From: Niallia sp. FSL W8-0635
GTDB taxonomy: Bacteria; Bacillota; Bacilli; Bacillales; Cytobacillaceae
Direction of reading: 5' to 3'
NCBI RefSeq assembly: GCF_038007965.1
Contig: NZ_JBBOYD010000001.1
Coordinates: 536,501 to 600,500, forward strand
Length of the DNA: 64,000 bases
Shown: one piece after another, positions 56,249-64,000 of the stretch
How the letters are laid out: every line of letters starts with the position of its first letter
Position numbering within the stretch: the stretch's first letter is position 1
Made by a program: the position numbers and the translations under genes
The notes under the pieces: model-generated
Seen by the model: the letters and a program-made list of their open reading frames with translations, nothing else
Databases searched by the model: none
Told to the model about the DNA's origin: nothing

Positions 56249-56261
56249 AATTTTGAAAATT
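56249..56261. promoter_or_regulatory. AATTTTGAAAATT palindrome in the aspartokinase leader
   Basis: A 13-bp dyad resembling a shortened CodY box (AATTTTCWGAAAATT). It is 2 bp too short to call as CodY. Confidence 0.25.
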
Positions 56262-56294
56262 AATACTATTTAACAATCAATGGGAGTTGTCGAA

Positions 56295-57641
56295 ATGAAG
56301 GTTGTGAAATTTGGGGGTAGTTCATTAGCTACGGGGAATCAACTGGAAAAAGTATTGCAAATAGTAAAGGAAGACAAGGAAAGACGGATAGTAGTTGTAT
56401 CTGCTCCTGGAAAAAGATATGAAGCGGATACGAAGGTTACTGATTTATTAATTCAGTGCGCAACAGCAGTAGTAAATGGAGGGAGTCCGTCCCCTTATCT
56501 AGAGGAAGTATTAGCGAGGTATGCGAGTATTGCTAAAGAATTGGATCTTTCCAGTGATATTATAGCGAATATTAAAAATGATTTATTAGAACTAATAAAA
56601 AATACTGATGATGAAGATGCTTTTATGGAAGCGATGAAAGCTAGTGGAGAAGATAATAATGCAAAATTAGTAGCGCATTTTTTTAAAGATAGAGGACTGG
56701 ATGCAATCTATGTGAGTCCGAAAGAAGCGGGGTTAATTGTAAGTGATGATCCTGGAAATGCGCAAGTACTTGCCGAATCATATGATCGATTATTCGCTTT
56801 AAGAGAACAAAAGAAAATCATTGTATTCCCAGGTTTTTTTGGTTACAACGAATCAGGAAAAGTCGTTACTTTTTCAAGGAGTGGCTCAGATATTACAGGT
56901 GCGATTCTCGCTAATGGAGTAAAAGCGGATTTGTATGAAAACTTTACAGATGTTGATGCAGTATACTCCGTCAATCCTTCCATCGTTAAGCAACCAAAAG
57001 AAATTAAGGAGTTAACTTATCGAGAGATGCGCGAATTATCTTACGCGGGATTTTCTGTATTTCATGCAGAAGCTCTGATCCCAGCTTATCGTGCTGGAAT
57101 TCCTGTTCAAGTAAGAAACACGAATAATCCTTCTGCGCCAGGAACAAGAATTGTTGCATCAAGAAGTAATACAAATGGACCAGTAATTGGAATTGCTAAT
57201 GATAAGGGATTTTGTTCCATTTATATAAGTAAATACTTAATGAACCGAGAAGTTGGTTTTGCTAGAAAGGTTCTATCGATATTAGAGGAATACCATATTT
57301 CATATGAACATATGCCTTCTGGAATTGATGATTTAACCATCGTTTTGCGTCAGAACCAATTAGTAGGAAAAAGTGAACAAGAAATACTAGCAAGAATTTC
57401 TGATGAATTACAAGTAGATGAAATAAAGGTAGAGCATGACTTGGCACTTATCATGCTTGTAGGAGAAGGGATGCGTCATAATGTCGGTACAAATGCTCGA
57501 GCATCCAAGGCACTTGCAGAAGCTGGAGTAAACATTGAAATGATTAACCAAGGATCATCTGAAGTAAGCATGATGTTCGGAGTAAAAGAAACAGTTGTCA
57601 AAAAAGCAGTAAAGGCAATTTATGAAGAGTTCTTTCAATAA
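56295..57641 (+). CDS. Aspartokinase (monofunctional, ThrD/YclM type)
   Basis: 448 residues. It phosphorylates L-aspartate, the first step to lysine, threonine and methionine. The start MKVVKFGGSSLATG carries the K-x-GGSS nucleotide motif; FPGFFGYNESGKVVTFSRSGSDITGAI is the substrate region; two ACT domains (about 310-448, VGEGMRHNVGTNARASKALAEAGVNIEMINQGSSEVSMMF) give feedback control. Length and the inserted helical region match B. subtilis YclM (aspartokinase III) rather than LysC or DapG. ATG 56295 is 7 nt after GGGAG. Confidence 0.92.
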   Translation: MKVVKFGGSSLATGNQLEKVLQIVKEDKERRIVVVSAPGKRYEADTKVTDLLIQCATAVVNGGSPSPYLEEVLARYASIAKELDLSSDIIANIKNDLLELIKNTDDEDAFMEAMKASGEDNNAKLVAHFFKDRGLDAIYVSPKEAGLIVSDDPGNAQVLAESYDRLFALREQKKIIVFPGFFGYNESGKVVTFSRSGSDITGAILANGVKADLYENFTDVDAVYSVNPSIVKQPKEIKELTYREMRELSYAGFSVFHAEALIPAYRAGIPVQVRNTNNPSAPGTRIVASRSNTNGPVIGIANDKGFCSIYISKYLMNREVGFARKVLSILEEYHISYEHMPSGIDDLTIVLRQNQLVGKSEQEILARISDELQVDEIKVEHDLALIMLVGEGMRHNVGTNARASKALAEAGVNIEMINQGSSEVSMMFGVKETVVKKAVKAIYEEFFQ

Positions 57642-57700
57642 ATCATTTGTTAATGGAAAGAACTTTAAAGAAATACTCAGGGTACACTATAAGCCATAGC

Positions 57701-57750
57701 AAAAAGAAGTTCATTTATCAAAACTTTATTTGAAAAATGAACTTCTTTTT
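57701..57750 (+). terminator. Terminator of the aspartokinase gene
   Basis: A perfect 16-bp stem (AAAAAGAAGTTCATTT / AAATGAACTTCTTTTT) with an 18-nt loop, ending in T. Confidence 0.88.
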
Positions 57751-57956
57751 TAATTTGTGTCTATTATTCAAATCTTAAGAAATTTTAAAAAGTTTTCTTG
57801 TATATAAATTAACAAAAAGTTATAATAAATGCATTACAAAAGATAGATATATTAATATAAGAGCGGTAAAGAGTAAGTTTTTTTTATCTTATATTATCGG
57901 AAAATTCTATATTATATAAATATAGGGTTTTTACATCGAAAGAGGGGGATCTACCA

Positions 57957-58766
57957 TTGAAGAAAAAAGGATTTTTATTTGCATTATTTATGTCGATTGT
58001 ACTTGCATTAGCAGCATGTGGTACAAACTCTGAAAATGCAAGTGGTGATGGAGAAGGAAAAAAGAAATTAAGAGTAGTAACAGATGCGGCTTACGCACCA
58101 TTTGAATACATGGATAAAGACAAGATTATTGGCTTTGATGTGGATGTTTTCACTGCAGCAGCAGAGGAAGCTGGATATGAGTTTGAAATTGTCAATGTTG
58201 GATGGGATCCTGTATTTGCGGAATTAGAGAATGGAACAGCGGATGTAGGCTTATCTGCAATCACGATTAACGAGGATCGTTTGAAGTCCTATGATTTCTC
58301 TATCCCCTATTTTGAGAGCACAAATAAAATTTTAGCTCCAGAAGGTACGGATATTGAGAAAGCTGATGATTTAGTAGAGAAGACAGTAGCAGTCCAAGCA
58401 GGAACTACAGGCGCAGATGCAGTGGATGCGCTTCTAGGAAATGGCAATGAGAAAGTGAAAAAGTTTGAAAATAATAATCTAGCTATTCTTGAAATGAAAA
58501 ATAACGGTGCAGATGCAGTTGTTGCAGATAATGCAGTACTTGAAACATATGCTAAAAATAATCCACAGGACAACTTTACGGTAATTGAAGATAAGGAAGG
58601 GTTTGAATCGGAGTATTATGGCTTCATGTTCCCAAAGGATAGTGAAATTGTGGAAGATTTCAGCAAAGGACTTAACGCTATATTGGATAATGGAAAATAT
58701 GCAGAAATTTATAAGGAATGGTTTGGGCAGGATCCAGATATTGAAAATTTAAAAGCACAACAATAG
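57957..58766 (+). CDS. Amino acid ABC transporter substrate-binding lipoprotein
   Basis: 269 residues. The lipobox LAAC at about residue 21 makes it a lipoprotein. The family-3 fold (RVVTDAAYAPFEYMDKDKIIGFDVDVF; GLSAITINEDRLKSYDFSIPY) is that of polar amino acid or glutamine/cystine binding proteins. TTG 57957 is 8 nt after AGGGGG. It heads a complete binding protein-permease-ATPase operon. The ligand (glutamine, arginine or cystine) cannot be fixed by eye. Confidence 0.92.
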   Translation: MKKKGFLFALFMSIVLALAACGTNSENASGDGEGKKKLRVVTDAAYAPFEYMDKDKIIGFDVDVFTAAAEEAGYEFEIVNVGWDPVFAELENGTADVGLSAITINEDRLKSYDFSIPYFESTNKILAPEGTDIEKADDLVEKTVAVQAGTTGADAVDALLGNGNEKVKKFENNNLAILEMKNNGADAVVADNAVLETYAKNNPQDNFTVIEDKEGFESEYYGFMFPKDSEIVEDFSKGLNAILDNGKYAEIYKEWFGQDPDIENLKAQQ

Positions 58767-58785
58767 AACAATCGCAGATGAGGAA

Positions 58786-58888
58786 GGGTACTCAAAATGG
58801 GCATTTCCCCGCTTTAACAATTAGGGAGCACAAATTTTTCTTCCATATTGTAGCTAAGTGAGGGGGTTCCTTCTGAGTGCCCTTTTTT
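58786..58888 (+). promoter_or_regulatory. Long-range hairpin between binding-protein and permease genes
   Basis: AAGGGTACTCA (58784-58794) pairs with TGAGTGCCCTT (58874-58884), one G-T, closing about 80 nt with inner GGGCATTTCCCC, then TTTTTT. It probably ends most transcripts after the binding-protein gene, giving it more copies than the permease. Confidence 0.65.
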
Positions 58889-58961
58889 AATAAGAATTGG
58901 TGCTTTTCTATTATCAAAAGGTAAATGAATAGAGTCATAATGTTATTTTGGAGGAGTAGGA

Positions 58962-59618
58962 ATGGATTTTAATTTCACGATCATTTTGGAGTATGCAGAT
59001 TTATTTAAAAAAGGAATATTAGTAACCATTCAATTATCCTTATATGCGATTGTGTTTGGTACTATTTTAGGATTATTAATTGGTCTTGGAAAAATAGCAA
59101 AAAATCAGTGGATTTCCTTTCCTTTTCGCTGCTATATTGCTATTTTTCGTGGAACTCCCCTTTTTGTACAAATCCTAATTATTCATTTTGGGTTTATTCC
59201 GTTATTCTTGAATACCACTAATGCCATGGTAGCAGCAATTGTGGCATTATCACTAAATGCTGCTGCTTATATCGCAGAGATTTTCCGAGCTGGAATCGAG
59301 TCAATAGACCGTGGTCAAATGGAAGCAGCAAGGTCTTTAGGGATGACGCACATACAGGCGATGCGTTACATAATTTTACCACAGTCTATTAAACGAATGA
59401 TTCCGCCACTTGGCAATGAATTTGTCGTATTGATTAAAGATTCCTCTTTAGCAGCTGTTATAGCTGCACCGGAGTTGATGTATTATGCAAGGCTGATGAT
59501 GGGGCAATATAATCGAGTTTGGGAGCCGTATTTAACGGTAGCTGTTATTTACCTAGTTCTAACTTTAACATTAAGCTTCTTCTTAACTCGTTTGGAAAGA
59601 AGGTTGAAAACAGAATGA
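58962..59618 (+). CDS. Amino acid ABC transporter permease
   Basis: 218 residues with five membrane helices. The HisM-type EAA loop is [44 protein letters not shown] lies 8 nt before the ATG. It overlaps the ATPase gene by 4 nt (ATGA). Confidence 0.93.
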   Translation: MDFNFTIILEYADLFKKGILVTIQLSLYAIVFGTILGLLIGLGKIAKNQWISFPFRCYIAIFRGTPLFVQILIIHFGFIPLFLNTTNAMVAAIVALSLNAAAYIAEIFRAGIESIDRGQMEAARSLGMTHIQAMRYIILPQSIKRMIPPLGNEFVVLIKDSSLAAVIAAPELMYYARLMMGQYNRVWEPYLTVAVIYLVLTLTLSFFLTRLERRLKTE

Positions 59619-60337
59619 TTGTTGTAGATAAATTGAAAAAGTCTTTTGGAGATAATGAAGTATTAAAGGATATTAGTGTAACAATTAACCCGCAAGAGGT
59701 AGTCGTTATTATTGGACCTTCTGGATCAGGGAAGTCCACTTTTCTAAGATGTATCAATTTATTAGAAAGTATAACAGATGGTACCATTCAAATTGAAGGC
59801 AAGAACATTACGGATAAGTCTACCAATATTAATGAGGTTCGTAAGGATGTAGGCATGGTATTTCAGCAGTTTAATTTATTCCCTCATAAAACGGTTCTCC
59901 AAAATATCATGCTTTCTCCTATGAAGGTAAAAAAAGTATCCAAGGAAGATGCTAAGAAAAAGGCACTGGCATTATTGAAGAAAGTAGGATTAGAGGATAA
60001 AGCAAGTGTATATCCAGATTCCCTTTCAGGTGGACAAAAACAACGTGTAGCAATTGCTAGAGCGTTAGCGATGGAACCAAGTATTATGTTATTTGATGAG
60101 CCAACATCTGCTCTAGACCCAGAGATGGTAGGAGAGGTGTTGGAAGTAATGAAGGATCTTGCGAAGGAAGGCATGACAATGATTGTCGTAACCCATGAAA
60201 TGGGCTTTGCCAGAGAGGTTGGCGATCGAGTTATTTTCATGGACGGCGGATACATTGTGGAAGAAGATACACCAACAGAGTTATTTAGTAATCCTAAGGA
60301 AGAGCGTACAATCTCTTTCTTGAGTAAAGTATTATAA
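59615..60337 (+). CDS. Amino acid ABC transporter ATP-binding protein
   Basis: 240 residues. Walker [10 protein letters not shown] near residue 34, signature LSGGQKQR, Walker [12 protein letters not shown] and the switch histidine in VVTHEM are complete. It powers the importer formed with the preceding permease. The ATG overlaps that gene's stop. The upstream open frame only reads back through the permease. It is closed by a terminator. Confidence 0.95.
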   Translation: MIVVDKLKKSFGDNEVLKDISVTINPQEVVVIIGPSGSGKSTFLRCINLLESITDGTIQIEGKNITDKSTNINEVRKDVGMVFQQFNLFPHKTVLQNIMLSPMKVKKVSKEDAKKKALALLKKVGLEDKASVYPDSLSGGQKQRVAIARALAMEPSIMLFDEPTSALDPEMVGEVLEVMKDLAKEGMTMIVVTHEMGFAREVGDRVIFMDGGYIVEEDTPTELFSNPKEERTISFLSKVL

Positions 60338-60348
60338 GAATTTGCCAA

Positions 60349-60397
60349 AACAATCGTGAAACTCTATTTTTTAAAGGAGATTCACGATTGTTTTTTT
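60349..60397 (+). terminator. Terminator of the amino acid ABC operon
   Basis: AACAATCGTGAA pairs perfectly with TTCACGATTGTT across 20 nt, followed by TTTTT. Confidence 0.88.
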
Positions 60398-60438
60398 ATA
60401 GGGATTAGGAATCAAATTTTTATTATAGCATAAGAGAT

Positions 60439-60453
60439 TTGTAAACGATAACA
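60439..60453 (+). promoter_or_regulatory. Perfect-consensus CcpA (cre) site upstream of the M20D genes
   Basis: TTGTAAACGATAACA matches WTGNAANCGNWNNCW at all 15 positions. It lies 203 nt before the first amidohydrolase gene. The stretch 60398-60655 holds no gene. Confidence 0.6.
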
Positions 60454-60655
60454 ACGTTTATATAACAAGATTTAATAAGGAAACATAAGTTGTGTGATTA
60501 ATTCTGAATATTTTTATAATTAAAAATTCTTATTATACTTTGTAGAAAATTACCGTTAATATAAAAGAAATCGAAATTAAGGGATATGAAGGAAGCTACA
60601 TTTTTATTCTCAAGCGGTATTCCTTATGAAGAGCAAAATTATTAGGAGGGGTAGT

Positions 60656-61861
60656 ATGTTAAAAAAATGGCATAGTGAATTGGCCGAGATGTTTGATCAA
60701 ATGGTTGAGTGGAGAAGACATTTCCATCAGTATCCGGAACTATCTTTCCAAGAGGTGGAAACACCAAGAATGATTGCTGAAATTTTAGAAGGATTCGGTA
60801 TTGAGGTTAGAAGAAATGTAGGGGGTAGAGGTGTTGTTGGAAAAATCTATGGTGCAAAACCAGGAAAAACTATTGCATTAAGAGCTGATTTTGATGCCCT
60901 GCCAATACAGGATGAAAAGGACGTACCATATAAATCGAAGGTACCTGGCGTTATGCATGCATGTGGGCATGATGGACATACAGCTACCTTATTAGCAGTA
61001 GCAAAGGTTCTTCAAGATAATAGAGACAGCATTGCAGGAAATATTGTCTTACTCCATCAGCATGCTGAAGAGATGTCACCAGGTGGAGCAAAGGCGATGA
61101 TTGAAGATGACTGTTTAAAAGATGTGGATGTTGTATATGGTGCCCATCTTTCTTCTCTAAGTGAATTAGGAAAATACCATTATAGACCAGGATATTCCCA
61201 AGCGGCAGCAGATGCTTTTGAAATTACGATTAAAGGAAAAGGGGGACATGGCTCAGCACCTCACGAAACGGTAGATGCGATTGCAATCGGCACTGCATTA
61301 GTGACTCAGCTACAATTTATTGCTAGTAGACGTGTAGATCCATTAAATCCTGTTGTATTGTCCGTAGGCTCGTTCCATGCGGGAAATGCGAAAAACGTAA
61401 TTGCTGATCATGCAGTGATGAAAGGGACTGTTCGTACATTAGATGAAGACTTGCGCTTATTTATGGAAGAGGAAATTAAATTAATGGCAAACGAAATTTG
61501 CGAAAGCATGCAGGCTACTTGTGAGATTAATTATATTAAGGGATACCCTGCTGTATATAACCATGAGGAAGAAGTAGAGGTCTTTGAAAAAGTAATTGAA
61601 GATACACTTGATAAGAATATGTTAGTTCGTTCTGCACCAATTATGGGGGCAGAGGATTTCTCCTACTATTTACTTGAAAAGCCTGGTATGTTCTTTCATA
61701 CAGGAGCAAAGGTAGAACAGGAAAAAGCTTATCCTCACCATCATCCAATGTTCGATTTTGATGAAAGAGCAATGATTTATGCTGGAAAAGCATTCTTAAG
61801 TATTGTCGATAATTATGTATCGTCACAGGTGAAAGAAAACCTTGCTGAACCAGTTCTATAA
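60656..61861 (+). CDS. M20D-family amidohydrolase, first of a tandem pair
   Basis: 401 residues. Metal-dependent amidohydrolase of the M20D group (N-acyl-amino-acid/IAA-amide hydrolase type). Metal-site motifs are ACGHDGHTA, HQHAEE, GAHL and PHHHP, with the lid/dimer domain in between (GKGGHGSAPHETVDA). ATG 60656 has AGGAGGGG 7 nt upstream. It cleaves N-acyl or amide bonds of amino acid conjugates by family knowledge; the real substrate is unknown. It is a close paralogue of the next gene. Confidence 0.9.
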   Translation: MLKKWHSELAEMFDQMVEWRRHFHQYPELSFQEVETPRMIAEILEGFGIEVRRNVGGRGVVGKIYGAKPGKTIALRADFDALPIQDEKDVPYKSKVPGVMHACGHDGHTATLLAVAKVLQDNRDSIAGNIVLLHQHAEEMSPGGAKAMIEDDCLKDVDVVYGAHLSSLSELGKYHYRPGYSQAAADAFEITIKGKGGHGSAPHETVDAIAIGTALVTQLQFIASRRVDPLNPVVLSVGSFHAGNAKNVIADHAVMKGTVRTLDEDLRLFMEEEIKLMANEICESMQATCEINYIKGYPAVYNHEEEVEVFEKVIEDTLDKNMLVRSAPIMGAEDFSYYLLEKPGMFFHTGAKVEQEKAYPHHHPMFDFDERAMIYAGKAFLSIVDNYVSSQVKENLAEPVL

Positions 61862-61904
61862 AAAAAGCATTTCCGAAAACAAATGGGATGGGAGCGATAA
61901 ATAG

Positions 61905-63119
61905 ATGTTAGATAAATGGTATAAAGAAATCGAAGCAATGTATGACCAAATGGTAGAGTGGAGACGACATTTACATGAAAATCCAGAACTGTCTTTTCAA
62001 GAAGTAAAGACAAGTCAAATGATTGGTGATTTGTTAGAAAGCTTTGGCATTGAGGTAAGAAGGAATGTCGGTGGAAACGGCGTCGTCGGTAAAATTTATG
62101 GGGCAAAGCCAGGAAAAACCATTGCATTACGAGCAGACTTTGATGCATTACCTATTCAGGATGAAAAAAATGTGGATTTTAAATCGAAAGTACCAGGTGT
62201 AATGCATGCATGCGGACATGATGGTCATACAGCTACTTTATTAGCAGTAGCCAAAGTTTTACAGGAGAATTCTGATGATTTAGCAGGAAATGTGGTGCTG
62301 CTCCATCAACATGCTGAAGAATTACCACCAGGTGGAGCCATTGCAATGATTGAAGATGGCTGTTTGGATGGAGTAGATGTTGTATATGGTGCCCACTTGG
62401 CGTCAGGTAGTGAGTTAGGAAGTGTCCTCTTTAGAATAGGACCTGTTTCTGCTTCGAGTGATACATTTGAATTGAAAATTCAAGGAAAGGGCGGGCATGG
62501 TGCTTCCCCTCATCAAACAATTGATGCAATTGCAGTCGGTGCACAAATTGCAAATCAGTTAAAGCATATTGTCAGTAGACGAGTAAATCCACAAAAACCT
62601 GCAGTTATTTCCATTGGTTCTTTCCATGCTGGAAATGCAGGAAATGTCATTGCAGATACGGTGGAACTAACAGGAACAGTCCGTACATTTGATGAAGATG
62701 TTCGCCTACTGATTGAAGAAGAAATGGAACAATTAATTAGTGGAGTGTGTAAAGCATTTCACGCTGAATATGAGTTTAGCTATACAAAAGGCTATCCATC
62801 TACTGTTAATACAGCAGATGAAACGAATATTCTAGAAAACTGCTTGAAAGACGTCTTACCTGAAAGCAAGCTTGTAAAAATAGAAAAGCCTGGCATGGGT
62901 GGAGAAGACTTTTCTTACTATCTACAAAATCGTCCAGGATGTTTCTTCTCAGTTGGAGCTCGTAATGAAGAAATTGATGCTGTCTATCCTCATCATCACC
63001 CAAAATTTACGTTTGATGAAAGTGCAATGCTGCATACAGCCAAAATATTTTTAGGCTTGGTAGATTACTATACGAATGCAGAAAAGAAAGAGGCTTTAGT
63101 GAATAGCTCCACTATATAA
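61905..63119 (+). CDS. M20D-family amidohydrolase, second of a tandem pair
   Basis: 404 residues with the same motifs as its neighbour (ACGHDGHTA, HQHAEE, GAHL, PHHHP). The two match along their whole length, including long identical blocks such as GKIYGAKPGKTIALRADFDA and KSKVPGVMHACGHDGH, so they arose by tandem duplication. The differing parts are in the lid domain (SELGSVLFRIGPVSAS against SELGKYHYRPGYSQAA), suggesting separate substrates. GGATGGGAG precedes the ATG by about 9 nt. Confidence 0.9.
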   Translation: MLDKWYKEIEAMYDQMVEWRRHLHENPELSFQEVKTSQMIGDLLESFGIEVRRNVGGNGVVGKIYGAKPGKTIALRADFDALPIQDEKNVDFKSKVPGVMHACGHDGHTATLLAVAKVLQENSDDLAGNVVLLHQHAEELPPGGAIAMIEDGCLDGVDVVYGAHLASGSELGSVLFRIGPVSASSDTFELKIQGKGGHGASPHQTIDAIAVGAQIANQLKHIVSRRVNPQKPAVISIGSFHAGNAGNVIADTVELTGTVRTFDEDVRLLIEEEMEQLISGVCKAFHAEYEFSYTKGYPSTVNTADETNILENCLKDVLPESKLVKIEKPGMGGEDFSYYLQNRPGCFFSVGARNEEIDAVYPHHHPKFTFDESAMLHTAKIFLGLVDYYTNAEKKEALVNSSTI

Positions 63120-63154
63120 AATTAGAAAAAATCTAACGTTCACACAGGTGGTAA

Positions 63155-63659
63155 GCGCCTATCAGCTAGCAAACTTCTGATCATCTCCCTACGATAAGTC
63201 AACATCAGTTCACTAACGTTCACTGTGTTTCCTTTATCTCAGTCGGTGTTCTTCCAGTTTGTACGCTGATAACCAGGCGCTTACGCTTTATGAAATAACA
63301 GGGAATAAGGTTCTAATTCAGGAAACGATCTAGCTCCAGCGCCTATCAGCTAGCAAACTTCTGATCACCTCCCTACGATAAGTCAACATCAGTTCACTAA
63401 CGTTCACTGTGTTTCCTTTATCTCAGTCGGTGTTCTTCCAGTTTGTACGCTGATAACCAGGCGCTTACGCTTTATGAAATAACAGGGAATAAGGTTCTAA
63501 GTCAGGAAACGATCTAGCTCCAGCGCCTATCAGCTAGCAAACTTCCAATCATCTCCCTGCGATAAGTCAACATCGATTCACTAACGTTCATCGTGTTTCC
63601 TTTATCTCAGTCGATGATTCTCCAGTTTGTACGCTGATGAGCAAGGCGCTTACGCTTTT
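63155..63659. repeat. Three tandem 184-bp palindromic repeats
   Basis: Copies start GCGCCTATCAGCTAGC at 63155, 63339 and 63523, exactly 184 bp apart, and end AGGCGCTTACGCTTT near 63289, 63473 and 63658. The ends are inverted (AGCGCCT...AGGCGCT; TCAGC...GCTGA), so each can fold on itself. Copies 1 and 2 are nearly identical; copy 3 differs at paired positions. The family resembles the short Bacillaceae intergenic repeat beginning CTAGCT-CAGCGCCT and ending AGGCGCTTACGCTTT. Nothing else is seen between 63120 and 63676. Confidence 0.85.
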
Positions 63660-63676
63660 CTAATAGGAGGGGAAGT

Positions 63677-64000
63677 ATGGGTCAGAATATTTTAGAAGTG
63701 GATAAATTGCAGACAGCTTTTCGTACGGATAAGGGAGAGGTTGTTTCGGTAGAGGAGGTTACATTTCATCTTCAGCCAGGTGAAACCATTGGGATTGTGG
63801 GGGAGTCGGGATGTGGTAAAAGTGTAACTTCCTTATCAATTATGAGATTACTAGGAAAACATGGATATATTAAAAAAGGTTCGATTAATCTGAATGGAAA
63901 AGATTTAGCGAAAATTTCAGAAGCAGAAATGCGTAAGGTTAGAGGAAATGAAATATCCATGATTTTTCAGGAACCGATGACTTCTTTAAATCCAGTTTTT
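63677..64000 (+). CDS. Oligopeptide ABC transporter ATP-binding protein (OppD/DppD type), cut by window end
   Basis: The first 108 residues are present and open to the window end. Walker A reads [18 protein letters not shown], the pattern of the peptide/nickel (OppD, DppD) ATPases, followed by the Q-loop in [24 protein letters not shown] lies 6 nt before the ATG. The signature, Walker B and C-terminal peptide-family extension lie beyond the window. It follows the M20D pair, which fits peptide or acyl-amino-acid scavenging. Confidence 0.9.
   Translation, partial: MGQNILEVDKLQTAFRTDKGEVVSVEEVTFHLQPGETIGIVGESGCGKSVTSLSIMRLLGKHGYIKKGSINLNGKDLAKISEAEMRKVRGNEISMIFQEPMTSLNPVF

Noticed and set aside
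55790-56294. Lysine riboswitch before the aspartokinase
   Set aside because: I could not find the conserved core elements of the lysine riboswitch in this region.
59884-60348. 154-codon minus-strand frame opposite the ABC ATPase gene
   Set aside because: It is antisense to a fully conserved ATPase and serine-rich in the way shadow frames are.
63155-63659. Possible CRISPR array (three regular repeats)
   Set aside because: The unit is 184 bp and nearly identical throughout, with no short repeat/variable spacer pattern and no cas genes.

Overview
The window is a 64 kb piece of a low-GC Gram-positive chromosome. Strong AGGAGG-type ribosome sites, many TTG/GTG starts, dense rho-independent terminators, CcpA (cre) sites and the gatCAB...dagK-rlmCD order (as in Bacillus subtilis yerLMN...yerQ-yefA) point to a Bacillaceae member. 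I cannot fix the genus from sequence alone. I found no rRNA, tRNA, CRISPR array, phage or transposase gene.

Layout. 0-13.4 kb is housekeeping: a VanW-like protein, gatCAB, plsY, a large membrane protein, then an ECF sigma / anti-sigma operon carrying a membrane protein with a threefold internal repeat and a LiaF-like protein, then dagK and rlmCD. 13.6-31 kb is accessory and regulatory: TetR/SDR, a carbohydrate-esterase/PadR operon with twin palindromic operators, a beta-lactamase-fold hydrolase, a nitroreductase, two GNATs, a phosphotransferase, a homologue of tetracycline ribosomal-protection GTPases, a secreted 3D-domain protein, and a sugar ABC importer (binding protein plus two permeases, no ATPase). 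31-35 kb holds a YesM/YesN-type two-component pair and a methyltransferase. 35-46.5 kb holds an MHYT-GGDEF(degenerate)-EAL protein, an HxlR/catechol-dioxygenase pair, an RsbR-like STAS protein, alkaline phosphatase, a divergent racemase/MocR pair and ylbL. 47.5-56 kb holds a 909-residue TPR protein with a dynamin-like domain lacking the P-loop lysine, a glutaminyl-tRNA synthetase, azlCD and an MFS exporter. 56-64 kb holds an aspartokinase, a complete amino-acid ABC importer, two tandem M20D amidohydrolases, a triple 184-bp repeat, and the start of an oligopeptide ABC ATPase cut by the window end.

How the genes fit together. Several loci are regulator-target pairs whose operators can be read directly: TetR/SDR, PadR/esterase, HxlR/dioxygenase, MocR/racemase. 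The sugar importer lies divergent to a sensor/regulator pair that probably controls it, with a near-consensus cre between them. The amino-acid importer, peptide hydrolases (behind a perfect cre match) and oligopeptide ABC gene look like a nitrogen-scavenging block.

Most unusual points: (1) GlnRS coexists with GatCAB, so Gln-tRNA(Gln) could be made by two routes; (2) three tandem 184-bp repeats with compensatory base-pair changes, plus a diverged relative 22 kb away; (3) an ECF sigma gene whose only full-length start is ATT, heading an operon with a triplicated membrane protein; (4) a TPR/pseudo-dynamin protein. None of these is proven to be a new system; the ECF operon and the TPR/pseudo-dynamin gene are the best candidates.
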